Source of the DNA: Kurthia senegalensis
Lineage (GTDB): Bacteria > Bacillota > Bacilli > Bacillales_A > Planococcaceae
Direction of reading: 5' to 3'
Assembly (NCBI RefSeq): GCF_000285595.1
Contig: NZ_HE611064.1
Span: 791,652 to 847,209 of the forward strand
Length of the DNA: 55,558 bases
Each line of letters begins with the position of its first letter. Positions within the stretch are counted from its first letter, which is position 1. Positions 7,808-16,814 of this stretch are shown here, piece after piece. The notes under the pieces were generated by a model, which made no database searches, was not told the DNA's origin, and saw nothing but the letters and a program-made list of their open reading frames with translations. Both the position numbers and the translations under genes were made by a program.

Positions 7808-10800
7808 TTATTTTACAGTGATTGTTGTAGCTGGTGCTAATGTATTACCTGCACCTGAACCAAGGTTTACAGTTGAACCATCTACAGTAGCTGGAGCTGC
7901 TGGTAATTCAATTGTAACTGAGTCTAAAAGATTTAAGTTAGCAATTGTAGACCATGATGCAGGAGCTGTAGTAGCTTCAACTTTGTTAAGAATAATATCT
8001 TTGTTGAAGTCTAAAGCATCGTTACCATCAACATCGATATATTGGTAAGTAAATCCAGTTGAATTAAAGTCTGCTGCAACTTTAGGAACTACTGCAATTG
8101 TAACTGCTGGAGTACCATCTAATAATGAAGCTGTAGTGTTTACAGTTACAACAGTTGCATCTGGAGTAGTAGTTTCAATTTCTTTACCATTTAAAGTTAA
8201 AGTTTTGAAATCTGCTGCTGCAGCTGTTACTGCTTCACTAAATGTTAATTGGATTAATCCATTTGATAATAAAGTAGAAGTTGCTACAGGACGAGTGTTG
8301 TCTAAAGCATTAATTGTACCAACATAAGCTTTGAATGTTGCTGAAGAATCTTGTGCTTTAACTCCATCAACTGCTAATACTGCTGAACCATCAGATTTAG
8401 CTACTGTATCAGAAGGAAGTGTAAATTCAACTGTAGTATCATTAACTACTTTAATAACTGTAGTAGCTGGTAAAGTTTTACCATTGATTGAGTAATTTGC
8501 AGGATCTTTTGCTGATGCTGCTGTTACTGCTTTAGAGAAAGTAATAGTTAATTTATTATCTACTGCACTTAAAGTATTGATAGATGCTGATGAAACAGAA
8601 ACTTGATTAGCAACTTGACCGAAATCTACAGTTTTAGAACCACGAGTGTTATCATTTTGTGCAAATGATGTGTCTTTTGCTAGAGCCGCTGCTGCAGTAA
8701 ATGAATAGCTACCTGATAAGAATTTTTGTGTTGCACCTGTATCAGGAGTTACAACTAAAGTTTTACCATCTGTCGCAAGAGAGATTTGTGGAGCTGTACC
8801 AAATACTGTTGATAAATCTACAGTATTGTTTGTAGTAACATCAGTGTAAGAAATTTCGCTAGCCGCTAAAGCACGAGCAGAACCGAATGTTAAATCTTCA
8901 TTATATGTGAAGTATAAAGCTGTTACTGCACCTTTAGAATCTTTTTTGAATGTAACTTCTTGTAAAGCTGGACCAGTAACATCTTGGTTAGCTACTACTT
9001 TTTCTTCAAAAGGAGTTACTGCATTACCAGTTGTATCTACAACACCTGATTTTACTTTAACAATAAGTTCTTCTTTAGAATCGTTTAGACCGAAGAAGTT
9101 AGTTTCTTCAGCAGCAGCAATATTGAAAGTAGCAATTTTACCAGTTGTATCTTGAGCATATGGAGTAGTAGTATCTAGAGCTACTTTTTTGTATTCACCA
9201 GTTGTTGAATCATATCGTAAAATATCAACATTTGCTAATGAAGCCGCTGTGATAGCTTTGTCGAAAGTTACTTGAACTTTATTATCTTGTAGAACAGCTG
9301 CTTTACCTGTAGCTACAGTTGTATCTTTAGTAATAGAGAAATCTTTTTTAGTATATACAACGCTATTGTTAGCAAAATCTTTATAATTTAGTACTTCTAA
9401 AGAATGTGTTTTATCAGCAGCTAAGTTTAAACCTGAGATAGTTAAAATAGTACCTGTTGCATCTAAACTTACACCTGTAGAAATAAGGTTTCCGTTAATT
9501 TTCACAGCTGGTGCTGATTGAATTGGTTCGCTTAGTTTTACAGTAACTACTTGTGCAGCATTTGTGCTAGTTTTTGAAGATACTGATTCAACTTCAGGGT
9601 CTTTTGTATCGTTAACATTAATTACTGTAGAGTATTTAGGAAGAGTTTCTTTAATTGAACCTGCTTCATAAATTCCTGAAATACTTACTACTAAATCAGT
9701 TGAAACAGTATAGCCTGATGTTAAGTTTAAAATAACAGTTTTATCGTCTACTACAGTTACGCTTGTAACGGTGTTAGCAGTAGCACCTGCAACAGTTTTA
9801 ACTTCGTAGTTAGCTGGAGTAGTTACACCGTTACCTACCGCTTTAGAAAATTTCACTTTAATTTGTTTAGCGTTAATCGCAGTTACTGATTCAACTTCTG
9901 CTTTAGTTGTTGCTTGTACAGTTACTTTAACTGAAGCTTTACCTTCGTTACCGTTTTTATCTACTGCAACGTAGTTGATTGTGTATTCGCCAGCAACTTT
10001 CGTGTCGATAGCTGATACTTCTTTACCGTCGAAAGTGATCGTAGCTGTAGCTTCGATTTTTTCGCCAGAGTTATCTTTTACTGATTTTACTAATGATGCA
10101 GCTGTTGGAGCTGTAGCACCGTAAGCAACAGTTTGAGCTTCTTCAACTTCGATAGCTGGAGCTTCTGCGTCTAATTTACCGTCTACGTAAACTTTATCTT
10201 CTTTAACGCCAGAGAAAGCTTTACCGTCTTCGTAAAGTACGCCTTCAACTTCGCCTGTTACTTTTTTACCGTCTTTGTAAAGAACGCCTTCAACAGTACC
10301 TTGTGCAGCTTTACCATCTACATAAAGAACTTTTTTGTATACTTCGTTCGCAATATCGCCGTCTACGTATTGTACGCCGTCAACTACTGCTGTAGCTTTC
10401 ACACCGTTGTTGTAGTATACGTTGTTAACTACGCCTGTTACAGCTTTACCAGCTTTGTATTGGATTCCTTTGTAAGAACCAGTACCTTTAGCACCGTTTT
10501 TGTAGTATACGCCGCCAACTAATGCTGTACCTTTTTTACCGTTTTTGTAGTATACAGATTTGTAAAGGCCTGTACCTTTAACGCCAGCTTTGTAATAAAC
10601 GCCTGATTTAAGACCAGTGAATTTTTTACCTGTTTTGTAGTATACGCCTTTGAAAGTACCTGTAGCTAATTTACCAGCTTTGTAGTATTTAGCTGAACGT
10701 AAACCAGTGAATTTTTTACCGTCTTTGTAAAGAACTTTGTTAAAAGTTACGTAGCCTTTTGCTTTTTTACCATCTTTGTAAAGTGTTGATTTGTATACTT

Positions 10801-10963
10801 TGTAACCTTTTACGACTTTACCAGTTTTAGCGTTCACTAATTTACCTGATTTAAGTTTGTACGTTGTTGCTGCTGAAGCTGCACCTGGAGCTACTGCTGT
10901 TGCTACTACTGAAGCACCAAGAGCTACTGCTGCTGCTGTTTTGATCATTTTATTATTTCCCAT
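7808..10963 (-). CDS. S-layer-type surface protein with YKxGK repeats
   Basis: A 1051-residue protein. The signal peptide (about 1-31) ends GAASA. About fourteen units of 16-18 residues follow (LYKDGKKAKG, YYKAGKLATG, YYKNGKKGTA and so on) to about residue 270, then one Ig-like domain (about 275-350) and several SbsA-type Ig-like domains (VKFSKAV, VTFDKAI, ITFSKAV, LTFSEAV). No SLH domain, LPXTG or Cys is seen. The start is placed at 10963 because GGGAGG lies 9 nt upstream; the longer frame to 11026 begins in the leader. Strongly biased codons (GTA, ACT, GCT, GAA) and the long leader suggest very high expression. It is probably the main surface-layer protein, held by its N-terminal repeats (inference). 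Confidence 0.75.
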   Translation of the reverse strand: MGNNKMIKTAAAVALGASVVATAVAPGAASAATTYKLKSGKLVNAKTGKVVKGYKVYKSTLYKDGKKAKGYVTFNKVLYKDGKKFTGLRSAKYYKAGKLATGTFKGVYYKTGKKFTGLKSGVYYKAGVKGTGLYKSVYYKNGKKGTALVGGVYYKNGAKGTGSYKGIQYKAGKAVTGVVNNVYYNNGVKATAVVDGVQYVDGDIANEVYKKVLYVDGKAAQGTVEGVLYKDGKKVTGEVEGVLYEDGKAFSGVKEDKVYVDGKLDAEAPAIEVEEAQTVAYGATAPTAASLVKSVKDNSGEKIEATATITFDGKEVSAIDTKVAGEYTINYVAVDKNGNEGKASVKVTVQATTKAEVESVTAINAKQIKVKFSKAVGNGVTTPANYEVKTVAGATANTVTSVTVVDDKTVILNLTSGYTVSTDLVVSISGIYEAGSIKETLPKYSTVINVNDTKDPEVESVSSKTSTNAAQVVTVKLSEPIQSAPAVKINGNLISTGVSLDATGTILTISGLNLAADKTHSLEVLNYKDFANNSVVYTKKDFSITKDTTVATGKAAVLQDNKVQVTFDKAITAASLANVDILRYDSTTGEYKKVALDTTTPYAQDTTGKIATFNIAAAEETNFFGLNDSKEELIVKVKSGVVDTTGNAVTPFEEKVVANQDVTGPALQEVTFKKDSKGAVTALYFTYNEDLTFGSARALAASEISYTDVTTNNTVDLSTVFGTAPQISLATDGKTLVVTPDTGATQKFLSGSYSFTAAAALAKDTSFAQNDNTRGSKTVDFGQVANQVSVSSASINTLSAVDNKLTITFSKAVTAASAKDPANYSINGKTLPATTVIKVVNDTTVEFTLPSDTVAKSDGSAVLAVDGVKAQDSSATFKAYVGTINALDNTRPVATSTLLSNGLIQLTFSEAVTAAAADFKTLTLNGKEIETTTPDATVVTVNTTASLLDGTPAVTIAVVPKVAADFNSTGFTYQYIDVDGNDALDFNKDIILNKVEATTAPASWSTIANLNLLDSVTIELPAAPATVDGSTVNLGSGAGNTLAPATTITVK

Positions 10964-11037
10964 GAATAAAAATCCTCCCTTTTTATATGGCAACTTTTGC
11001 AAATCCATTAAGGTTTCGCTCGCCATGCTTAGCCTAA

Positions 11038-11052
11038 TTATCGTTCAAACAT
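11038..11052 (-). other. Possible 4-codon leader ORF in the S-layer leader
   Basis: An ATG TTT GAA CGA TAA mini-ORF is preceded by AAAGGTGG at about 10 nt. It lies within the predicted leader about 75 nt before the S-layer start. It could influence translation or mRNA stability, but may be chance. Confidence 0.2.
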
Positions 11053-11100
11053 AGGAGAATTTCCACCTTTTTTTCTACCAAATAATTCAACTTAAAAAGG

Positions 11101-11130
11101 AATATATCACTACTTTATTAAAATAATCAA
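11101..11130 (-). promoter_or_regulatory. Candidate promoter of the S-layer-type gene
   Basis: TTGATT and TATATT with an 18-bp spacer on the minus strand would give a leader of about 130 nt. Long leaders are usual for S-layer genes. Other AT-rich matches exist nearby. The stretch 11131-11593 beyond it is AT-rich and shows no convincing gene. Confidence 0.35.
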
Positions 11131-11593
11131 ATATATATCATCGGTTTTTCATTAAATAGCAAAAGATTATTAAAGTTATCAAATAAACTACAATAAATAC
11201 GCTTTCTTAGTTTTAAGGTAGTGTTTTTCGCACGGTTTAGGGCGAATTGTTGTCCTTTTTTGCTACTTTTAATACGTTTGTAATATTTCACGATTCGTTT
11301 CATTCGTTTCATTTATTCATTTTCATGTGTTTCTTCCTATTATATATAGTTCTAATCATTTCCAACGAACGCATCGAATCTTCCTTTTTATGTCGCTACA
11401 TTACAAATATTACATTTTACAATACGATGTTTACGCGAGGAAGAACGTTGTCGAAGTATGTCAATTAACCCGCTTCACAGCTCATTTTCCCTTTACTGTA
11501 CACATGCATGTACATCTCGTAATGGAATAGCCCTACTTCTTTTGAAACCGCTCCCCCTTCCAACTCACAAATAGACCTATCGACCTAATAAAC

Positions 11594-11628
11594 TAAAAAA
11601 AGCGACATTCCTGTCGGAAATGCCGCTT
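11594..11628 (-). terminator. Terminator of the large autolysin gene
   Basis: AGCGGCATTTCC pairs with GGAATGTCGCT, followed by T7 on the minus strand, directly after the autolysin stop. Confidence 0.7.
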
Positions 11629-11639
11629 CTTCTGTTCAT

Positions 11640-14600
11640 TTATTCAAATGTACGTAACTTCGCTGTCTCGATCCAGCCTGTTTGTCCTGTATGGGCCACG
11701 GTCACGTTCGTGAACGAAATCCCTTTCGTATCTTTCTTCGTCATCACCGCTCCGTTCGCATCAACGAGTCGTCGTAAATGCGTCGTCTTCGTCACACTCA
11801 CGACTTTCACTCCCGCAACACTGTCTGCCGTCTTCAACACATTCATCGTCGACGTCGCTGTCGCTAAGTACGGAATCGTCATCGTCGATGATAATACCCA
11901 CGCCTGTGTGCCGTTATACGTCGTACGGAACCAACGACTACTTCCCGAATCCCTCACGTCATCGTGATACGCTTCGACGTTGATCGTATCGCCGGCTTTG
12001 GCTGTGCCGAGTTTATTGGCAGTCGTCGCGTACGGCATTTTGTAGTAAACCGTTGCTGACTTCGCCGTTGCAGCGAAAGCTTTTTTGAACGTACGGAACG
12101 TTTCAGGTTGTGGTTGGTTGCTCGGAATAATATGCGTCACTTTTGTCGTCACAGCCGGTGGGTTCACAGAAGCAACCGGTTGTTTCGCGTAGTAAGCCGC
12201 ATCGTATTCTTTCATATTGCGCATATTTCGTGCAATGCCGACCGACCAGTTTTTATCTGTCGCATAGCGCACGTTAATGTCTGATACAGACGTGCCATTA
12301 TAGTACGGTCCGCTCGCTTTTAAATATTGCGTATAAATTTTGTTCGCATAAAATGGTAAGCCATCTACGACCGATGGAAAGTGGGCTGCGCACGTCATCG
12401 CACATGAGTCATACGCTTGGTAGCCGAAGCCATTATGTTTGTATTGTGAGATTTTAGACGTACCCCAGCCCGTTTCGGCGATCATATGCGCTAGAATGAA
12501 CTGCGCATTAATGCCGTACGTTTTTTGAACGTCTAAAATGGCCGGAATCGCTTTGTATAAATCATTCGACTTAATCGCGTCACCTTTCACACGTACGAGG
12601 TATTTTTCCATCTCTTCTTGCGTAATATTCGATACTTTGCGTAAATCTACGACTAAGTAGGGGTTGGATAATGCACCTTGCCCGACCCAGACGATTTTCG
12701 TACCGACGACGCCTTTATAATACACGACGCCTCCGACCGTTTTTTCGTCGAGTGGAATAAAGCCATCTTTTCGATTCGCTGCGAGTGTACTATAGACGAG
12801 TTGTCCTCGTTCGCCCGCTTCGCTATACCCTTTGCCAACCCCATTTAGAAAAAGACTTGCTGTATTGGACACTTGTGTTGTCGTCGGTTGGTTTTTTACA
12901 TCGGCTGCAGCGACCCAGCCGATCACCACACCGTTATACGTCAGCTCGTAATAAACGACGCTCGTCGGAGTGGTCGCTTTACGGCTCACTTTGTACACTT
13001 GCATCAATTCGACCGTCGTCATTTTTTGAGACGTCGCAAGGTCGTTCACGTCCGGATACAACGTAACAGACGGTGCATTCATAATGACATGTAAGTTGGC
13101 CGCTTCAATAGACGGTGTTACTTTCACGATCGTATTCGACTTCGCTGTCCAGTAACGATCCCCGTCTTGGTCCGTACCGTAATACCATGTCGTCGTTCCA
13201 ACGACTGCTGACTTCGTCACGAAGAAGTCTTGCCCCGCTACGACGTTCAATGATTTCTTCACTTGTTTCGACGTACCACCTTGTAGTGAATACCCTTTCC
13301 CTTTTCCTACGAGTGACAACGTCTTTTTGTACGCTTTTGCCGCTGTATACTTTTGAAGCGTCATATTCGCTTCTTCTACCCAGCCAACTTTCGGCATATA
13401 ATAGTACGTTTTTTTATTCATCGTCGCACGTTTCGTCACGATGGCTGCTTGATTGACGTACGTAGCGGCGATTTTTTTCGTCACGGTTGGCTTCGTTAAG
13501 TCCGCGATCACAACTGTTTCTGCATCGAGTACTTTCCCGATTTTTGAAACCGAACTTTCAACGATGACAATCGGTTCCGATGTCGTCGGTTTGTCTTCAG
13601 CTGGTTTTTCTTCTGGCTTCGGTGTCGTTGCTGCTTTTGCTTTCAGTTGATTCGCCGCAAGCCACACATTCGCCGTGCCGACTTTGCCGTAGTACCATGT
13701 CGCTTTGCCGACTGTTGCGACGTAGCTCGGTGTAAATGTCTTCCCTTTGTACGTCGTTAACGTCGTCAATAAGACGTTACGCGCGCCGCCATCTGCCCGT
13801 GTGTACCCTTTACCTGTACCGAGTAACGTGAATGATTTCGTCGTATTTTTGACGACTTTGTACGACTGTACCGTCACGTCCGCTGCTTTCGCCCAAGCGA
13901 TGGTCGCACCCGTTTGACTTCGTTTCAGTTCATAAAATGTGACGCCGTTGACGACTTGTTTCTTCTGAATGTAGAACACTTCATCCGTATACGATTTGCC
14001 TGCTGTCATCGATGCCTTACTATCGGTTGGTAATTTAAATAAGCTACTTGTTGCTGCTTTTACTTTACCGACATAGCTTACTGCGACCGCTTTTGAGACG
14101 GTCGGTTTCGCTGGTTCCTTCGTAGTCGTCGTCACTTTCGTGAAGCTCGATGCTTTAAACCAAGCCCCTTGACCACCGACTAATCCGTAATACCACGTTT
14201 CTTTGCCGACTTTTGCAATCGATAACGTCTTCATCGTTTTATTTTTATACGTTGCTAAACTTTTAAACAAGATGTTTTTACTCATCCCGTTCGGGCGTGT
14301 GTACCCTTTTTCCGTACCATTGAACGTCCGTACTTTTTGGTCCGATTTTGGATAGCTGAGCGTCTGCACTTGGACACTTGCCGCTTTCACCCAACCGATG
14401 GGTGCCGCTGTTTTTGATACAGCGTTGCTTAGTTGATAATACGTCGTGCCTGATACGACCGCTTTTTTATATACGTACAAAGCCGTATTCGTATACGCTG
14501 TACCCGCTTTCATTTTTGGCTTCGTATCGCCCACTTTTGTATAAATCGGTTGCGTCGTATTTTTCACTTTTGCTATGTAACTCACGTCCGTCGTCTTCAC

Positions 14601-14699
14601 AGTCGCTGCTTGTGCAGTATGCTCTGTCAACACGAAGGACGCTCCAACAATCGATGCGGCTACACCGGTTGCGGCTACTGCTTTCCACTTTCCTTTCAT
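11640..14699 (-). CDS. Large GW/SH3-repeat N-acetylglucosaminidase
   Basis: A 1019-residue secreted autolysin. The signal peptide ends near residue 31 (HTAQA). GW-like SH3 modules (APIGWVKAASV, IAWAKAADV, IGWVAAADV) fill about 32-690 and reappear after about 865. The glucosaminidase (lysozyme-like) domain spans about 695-850, with catalytic Glu742 in AHMIAETGWG. The enzyme should cut glycan strands of peptidoglycan while GW modules bind teichoic acid. Two Cys sit close together in the YDSCAMTCA loop and recur in the paralogue. AGGAGG lies 9 nt before ATG. It lies just downstream of, and co-directional with, its smaller paralogue. Confidence 0.85.
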   Translation of the reverse strand: MKGKWKAVAATGVAASIVGASFVLTEHTAQAATVKTTDVSYIAKVKNTTQPIYTKVGDTKPKMKAGTAYTNTALYVYKKAVVSGTTYYQLSNAVSKTAAPIGWVKAASVQVQTLSYPKSDQKVRTFNGTEKGYTRPNGMSKNILFKSLATYKNKTMKTLSIAKVGKETWYYGLVGGQGAWFKASSFTKVTTTTKEPAKPTVSKAVAVSYVGKVKAATSSLFKLPTDSKASMTAGKSYTDEVFYIQKKQVVNGVTFYELKRSQTGATIAWAKAADVTVQSYKVVKNTTKSFTLLGTGKGYTRADGGARNVLLTTLTTYKGKTFTPSYVATVGKATWYYGKVGTANVWLAANQLKAKAATTPKPEEKPAEDKPTTSEPIVIVESSVSKIGKVLDAETVVIADLTKPTVTKKIAATYVNQAAIVTKRATMNKKTYYYMPKVGWVEEANMTLQKYTAAKAYKKTLSLVGKGKGYSLQGGTSKQVKKSLNVVAGQDFFVTKSAVVGTTTWYYGTDQDGDRYWTAKSNTIVKVTPSIEAANLHVIMNAPSVTLYPDVNDLATSQKMTTVELMQVYKVSRKATTPTSVVYYELTYNGVVIGWVAAADVKNQPTTTQVSNTASLFLNGVGKGYSEAGERGQLVYSTLAANRKDGFIPLDEKTVGGVVYYKGVVGTKIVWVGQGALSNPYLVVDLRKVSNITQEEMEKYLVRVKGDAIKSNDLYKAIPAILDVQKTYGINAQFILAHMIAETGWGTSKISQYKHNGFGYQAYDSCAMTCAAHFPSVVDGLPFYANKIYTQYLKASGPYYNGTSVSDINVRYATDKNWSVGIARNMRNMKEYDAAYYAKQPVASVNPPAVTTKVTHIIPSNQPQPETFRTFKKAFAATAKSATVYYKMPYATTANKLGTAKAGDTINVEAYHDDVRDSGSSRWFRTTYNGTQAWVLSSTMTIPYLATATSTMNVLKTADSVAGVKVVSVTKTTHLRRLVDANGAVMTKKDTKGISFTNVTVAHTGQTGWIETAKLRTFE

Positions 14700-14828
14700 A
14701 CGCTGTCGCCTCCTCTTGTACTCTTTCTTCTACTATACCATGCGACCCGCCCCTTCTCTACACCTCCCGTGTAAATAGACCTTTTTCTTTTGATATTTTT
14801 GGCAATTTTCAAAAAATTAAATACAAAA

Positions 14829-14860
14829 AAATCCCGAAGCCACGAAAGGACTTCAGGACG
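14829..14860 (-). terminator. Terminator of the small autolysin gene
   Basis: A CCTGAAGTCC and GGCTTCGGG hairpin with imperfect pairing, followed by T7 on the minus strand, just after the 508-residue autolysin. Confidence 0.55.
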
Positions 14861-14864
14861 TTCA

Positions 14865-16391
14865 TTAATACGTAACGATGTCAGAAGAAGCGATCCATAC
14901 AGCCGTATTCGGTGCTGCAGGTAAGTACACTTTGTACCACGTTTCGTTATGTACGACTTTCGTTACTTTTTTATTTTTAGATAGCGCAAATTTCAGCGGT
15001 GTGTTCGCATTCGCATCTACCACTTTCGTGTACGTCGTGCCCGCTCCTTTATGCGCTGTCGTTTGTGTCTTAATAAAGCCTAGTGTCGGCGTCGTCAACG
15101 TATCGCTACGAATCCAACCTTGTCCGCCTTTATACGCAATGCGATACCAACGAGCTGTCTTCTTGCCGACCGTCGCATCTTTCACATCGCTATGATACGC
15201 AACGAGCTTCACCGTTTTGTCTGTCGTATACGTGCCGAGTACGGGCGATGTCGCATACGGTAACTTGTACACTTTCGTCGTCTTCGCAAAAGAAGCGACG
15301 ACATTTGCAGGAATCGCTTTAAACTGATCCGGTGTCGCAGCAGTTGCTGGAATAATATGCTCATACTCCACGGGCTGCGTGAGCGTTTTCGTCACCGCTT
15401 TCTTCCTACTATAATCTGACGCTTTGTACGGCTTCATTTGTGCCATCAAGTTGGCAATTTTCGTCGACCATGCACGGTCAGAAGCGTAGCGTACGTTCAT
15501 GCCGAGCGCAGAAGGTCCATTCGCATATGCGCCACCTGTCGTTAAATAGTTCGTATTAATTTTGTACGCATAATAAGACAAGCCCTTCGCCCCTGTTGGG
15601 AAGTACTTCGCGCACGTAATTGGACACGTATCGTACGCTTGGTAGCCGAAGAAATTATTTTTGTATTGTGCGATAGTTGAACTTCCCCAGCCCGTTTCTA
15701 AAATCGCATGTGCCATCATAAACTGTGCATTGATGCCCGTGCTTTTTTGAACGGCTACGAAAGAAGGTGCTAGTTTATATAGTACATTGTCTGGTAGCTT
15801 CCCTTTCGATAGAAGAAACGCTTGCATTTCTTTGGCGCTAATCGACGATACCTTATGTAAATCAAGTGCCGCATACGCATTGAGCGTTACGTCCGTCGCC
15901 TTCACCCAAATTAATTCATTTTTGTACGTTCCTTTATACCACGTCGTCTTGCCGATTTTCTCTTCCGCTGTTGCGGTGAAAGACTTCGCTACGTCGTTCG
16001 TTAAGTTGTAACGCTTCTCCGCTGCGATCGCTTTCGGCATACGATAAGCCGCACCTGTACCGATGATATACAGTTTTTGTGATTTTTTTGAGATGATTTG
16101 GCGCACGTACACGCTCGCCTCTTTTTTCTTCACCCACCCGTATACGGTCGCACCTCTTGAAAGGCGATAAAAGTCACCGTCCATTTGCGTAATCGTATAC
16201 GAACGTTTCGAAAGTGTACCGGCTTTCTTTTTCTTCGCTTTCGTTGACGGTTTGTCGTACACGTAGATCGTGCTTTTGACTGTCCCGATTTGATACGTTT
16301 TCGTTACAGTCGCTCGGGCTGTCGTTTCCATTGTCACGATACCGAGTATTAGCATCATCACAACAAAAAGGAATCGTCTCCCGTTTTTCAT
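14865..16391 (-). CDS. Secreted N-acetylglucosaminidase autolysin
   Basis: A 508-residue paralogue of the 1019-residue autolysin. It has a signal peptide (about 1-27), two SH3-like modules, a glucosaminidase domain at about 188-340 with catalytic Glu232 (AHAILETGWGSS), and C-terminal SH3 modules. The loop YDTCPITCAKYFP carries the same Cys pair as the paralogue. AGGAGGAG lies 7 nt before ATG. The N-terminus lacks the long array of GW modules, so its wall targeting may differ. The two genes probably arose by duplication; a terminator between them suggests separate transcripts. Confidence 0.82.
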   Translation of the reverse strand: MKNGRRFLFVVMMLILGIVTMETTARATVTKTYQIGTVKSTIYVYDKPSTKAKKKKAGTLSKRSYTITQMDGDFYRLSRGATVYGWVKKKEASVYVRQIISKKSQKLYIIGTGAAYRMPKAIAAEKRYNLTNDVAKSFTATAEEKIGKTTWYKGTYKNELIWVKATDVTLNAYAALDLHKVSSISAKEMQAFLLSKGKLPDNVLYKLAPSFVAVQKSTGINAQFMMAHAILETGWGSSTIAQYKNNFFGYQAYDTCPITCAKYFPTGAKGLSYYAYKINTNYLTTGGAYANGPSALGMNVRYASDRAWSTKIANLMAQMKPYKASDYSRKKAVTKTLTQPVEYEHIIPATAATPDQFKAIPANVVASFAKTTKVYKLPYATSPVLGTYTTDKTVKLVAYHSDVKDATVGKKTARWYRIAYKGGQGWIRSDTLTTPTLGFIKTQTTAHKGAGTTYTKVVDANANTPLKFALSKNKKVTKVVHNETWYKVYLPAAPNTAVWIASSDIVTY

Positions 16392-16763
16392 TCGATCTCC
16401 TCCTCCTGTTTGCTTATTACTCCTATCGGATGCTACGAAAAATTGTAAAGTTTCGCGCTATATCACAACACCTCTTCCGCATACCCCTCTATGTATTTTA
16501 GTGCGTCGAATATTATTTCCCAAAATGCACTGAATTTTTAACAATTATTTGATAACGAGCAATTTACCGTTTAAAGGATGATTTTGATTACTTTAACGCA
16601 TAAATTTTACTTTTAAGGAAAATATATGTAATAAGATAACGACTTACCCGGTGATGATTTTATTTTTAAATAAAATACCGTATGACGTATCCCATTTAGG
16701 AAAAGCGAATCAACAAGAAAAGATGCCCACGAGGAATGGTCATTCTTCATTTGCGCATAAAAA
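16392..16763. other. Intergenic, no gene seen
   Basis: AT-rich spacer between the autolysin and glycosyltransferase genes, presumably holding the autolysin promoter. The open frame at 16651-16842 has no ribosome binding site and runs into the downstream terminator. Confidence 0.5.
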
Positions 16764-16801
16764 TAAAGAAGAGGATGTCCCATTCGACATCCCCTTCTTT
16801 A
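16764..16801 (-). terminator. Terminator of the tagGH operon
   Basis: A near-perfect 14-bp stem (AAGAAGGGGATGTC with GACATCCTCTTCTT) ends in T-rich sequence on the minus strand, just after the glycosyltransferase stop. Confidence 0.75.
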
Positions 16802-16814
16802 GTAGACCTACTCG

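Noticed and set aside
11247-11530. Plus-strand ORFs before the S-layer gene
   Set aside because: Phe/Tyr/Ile-rich translations of AT-rich DNA, with no ribosome binding site.
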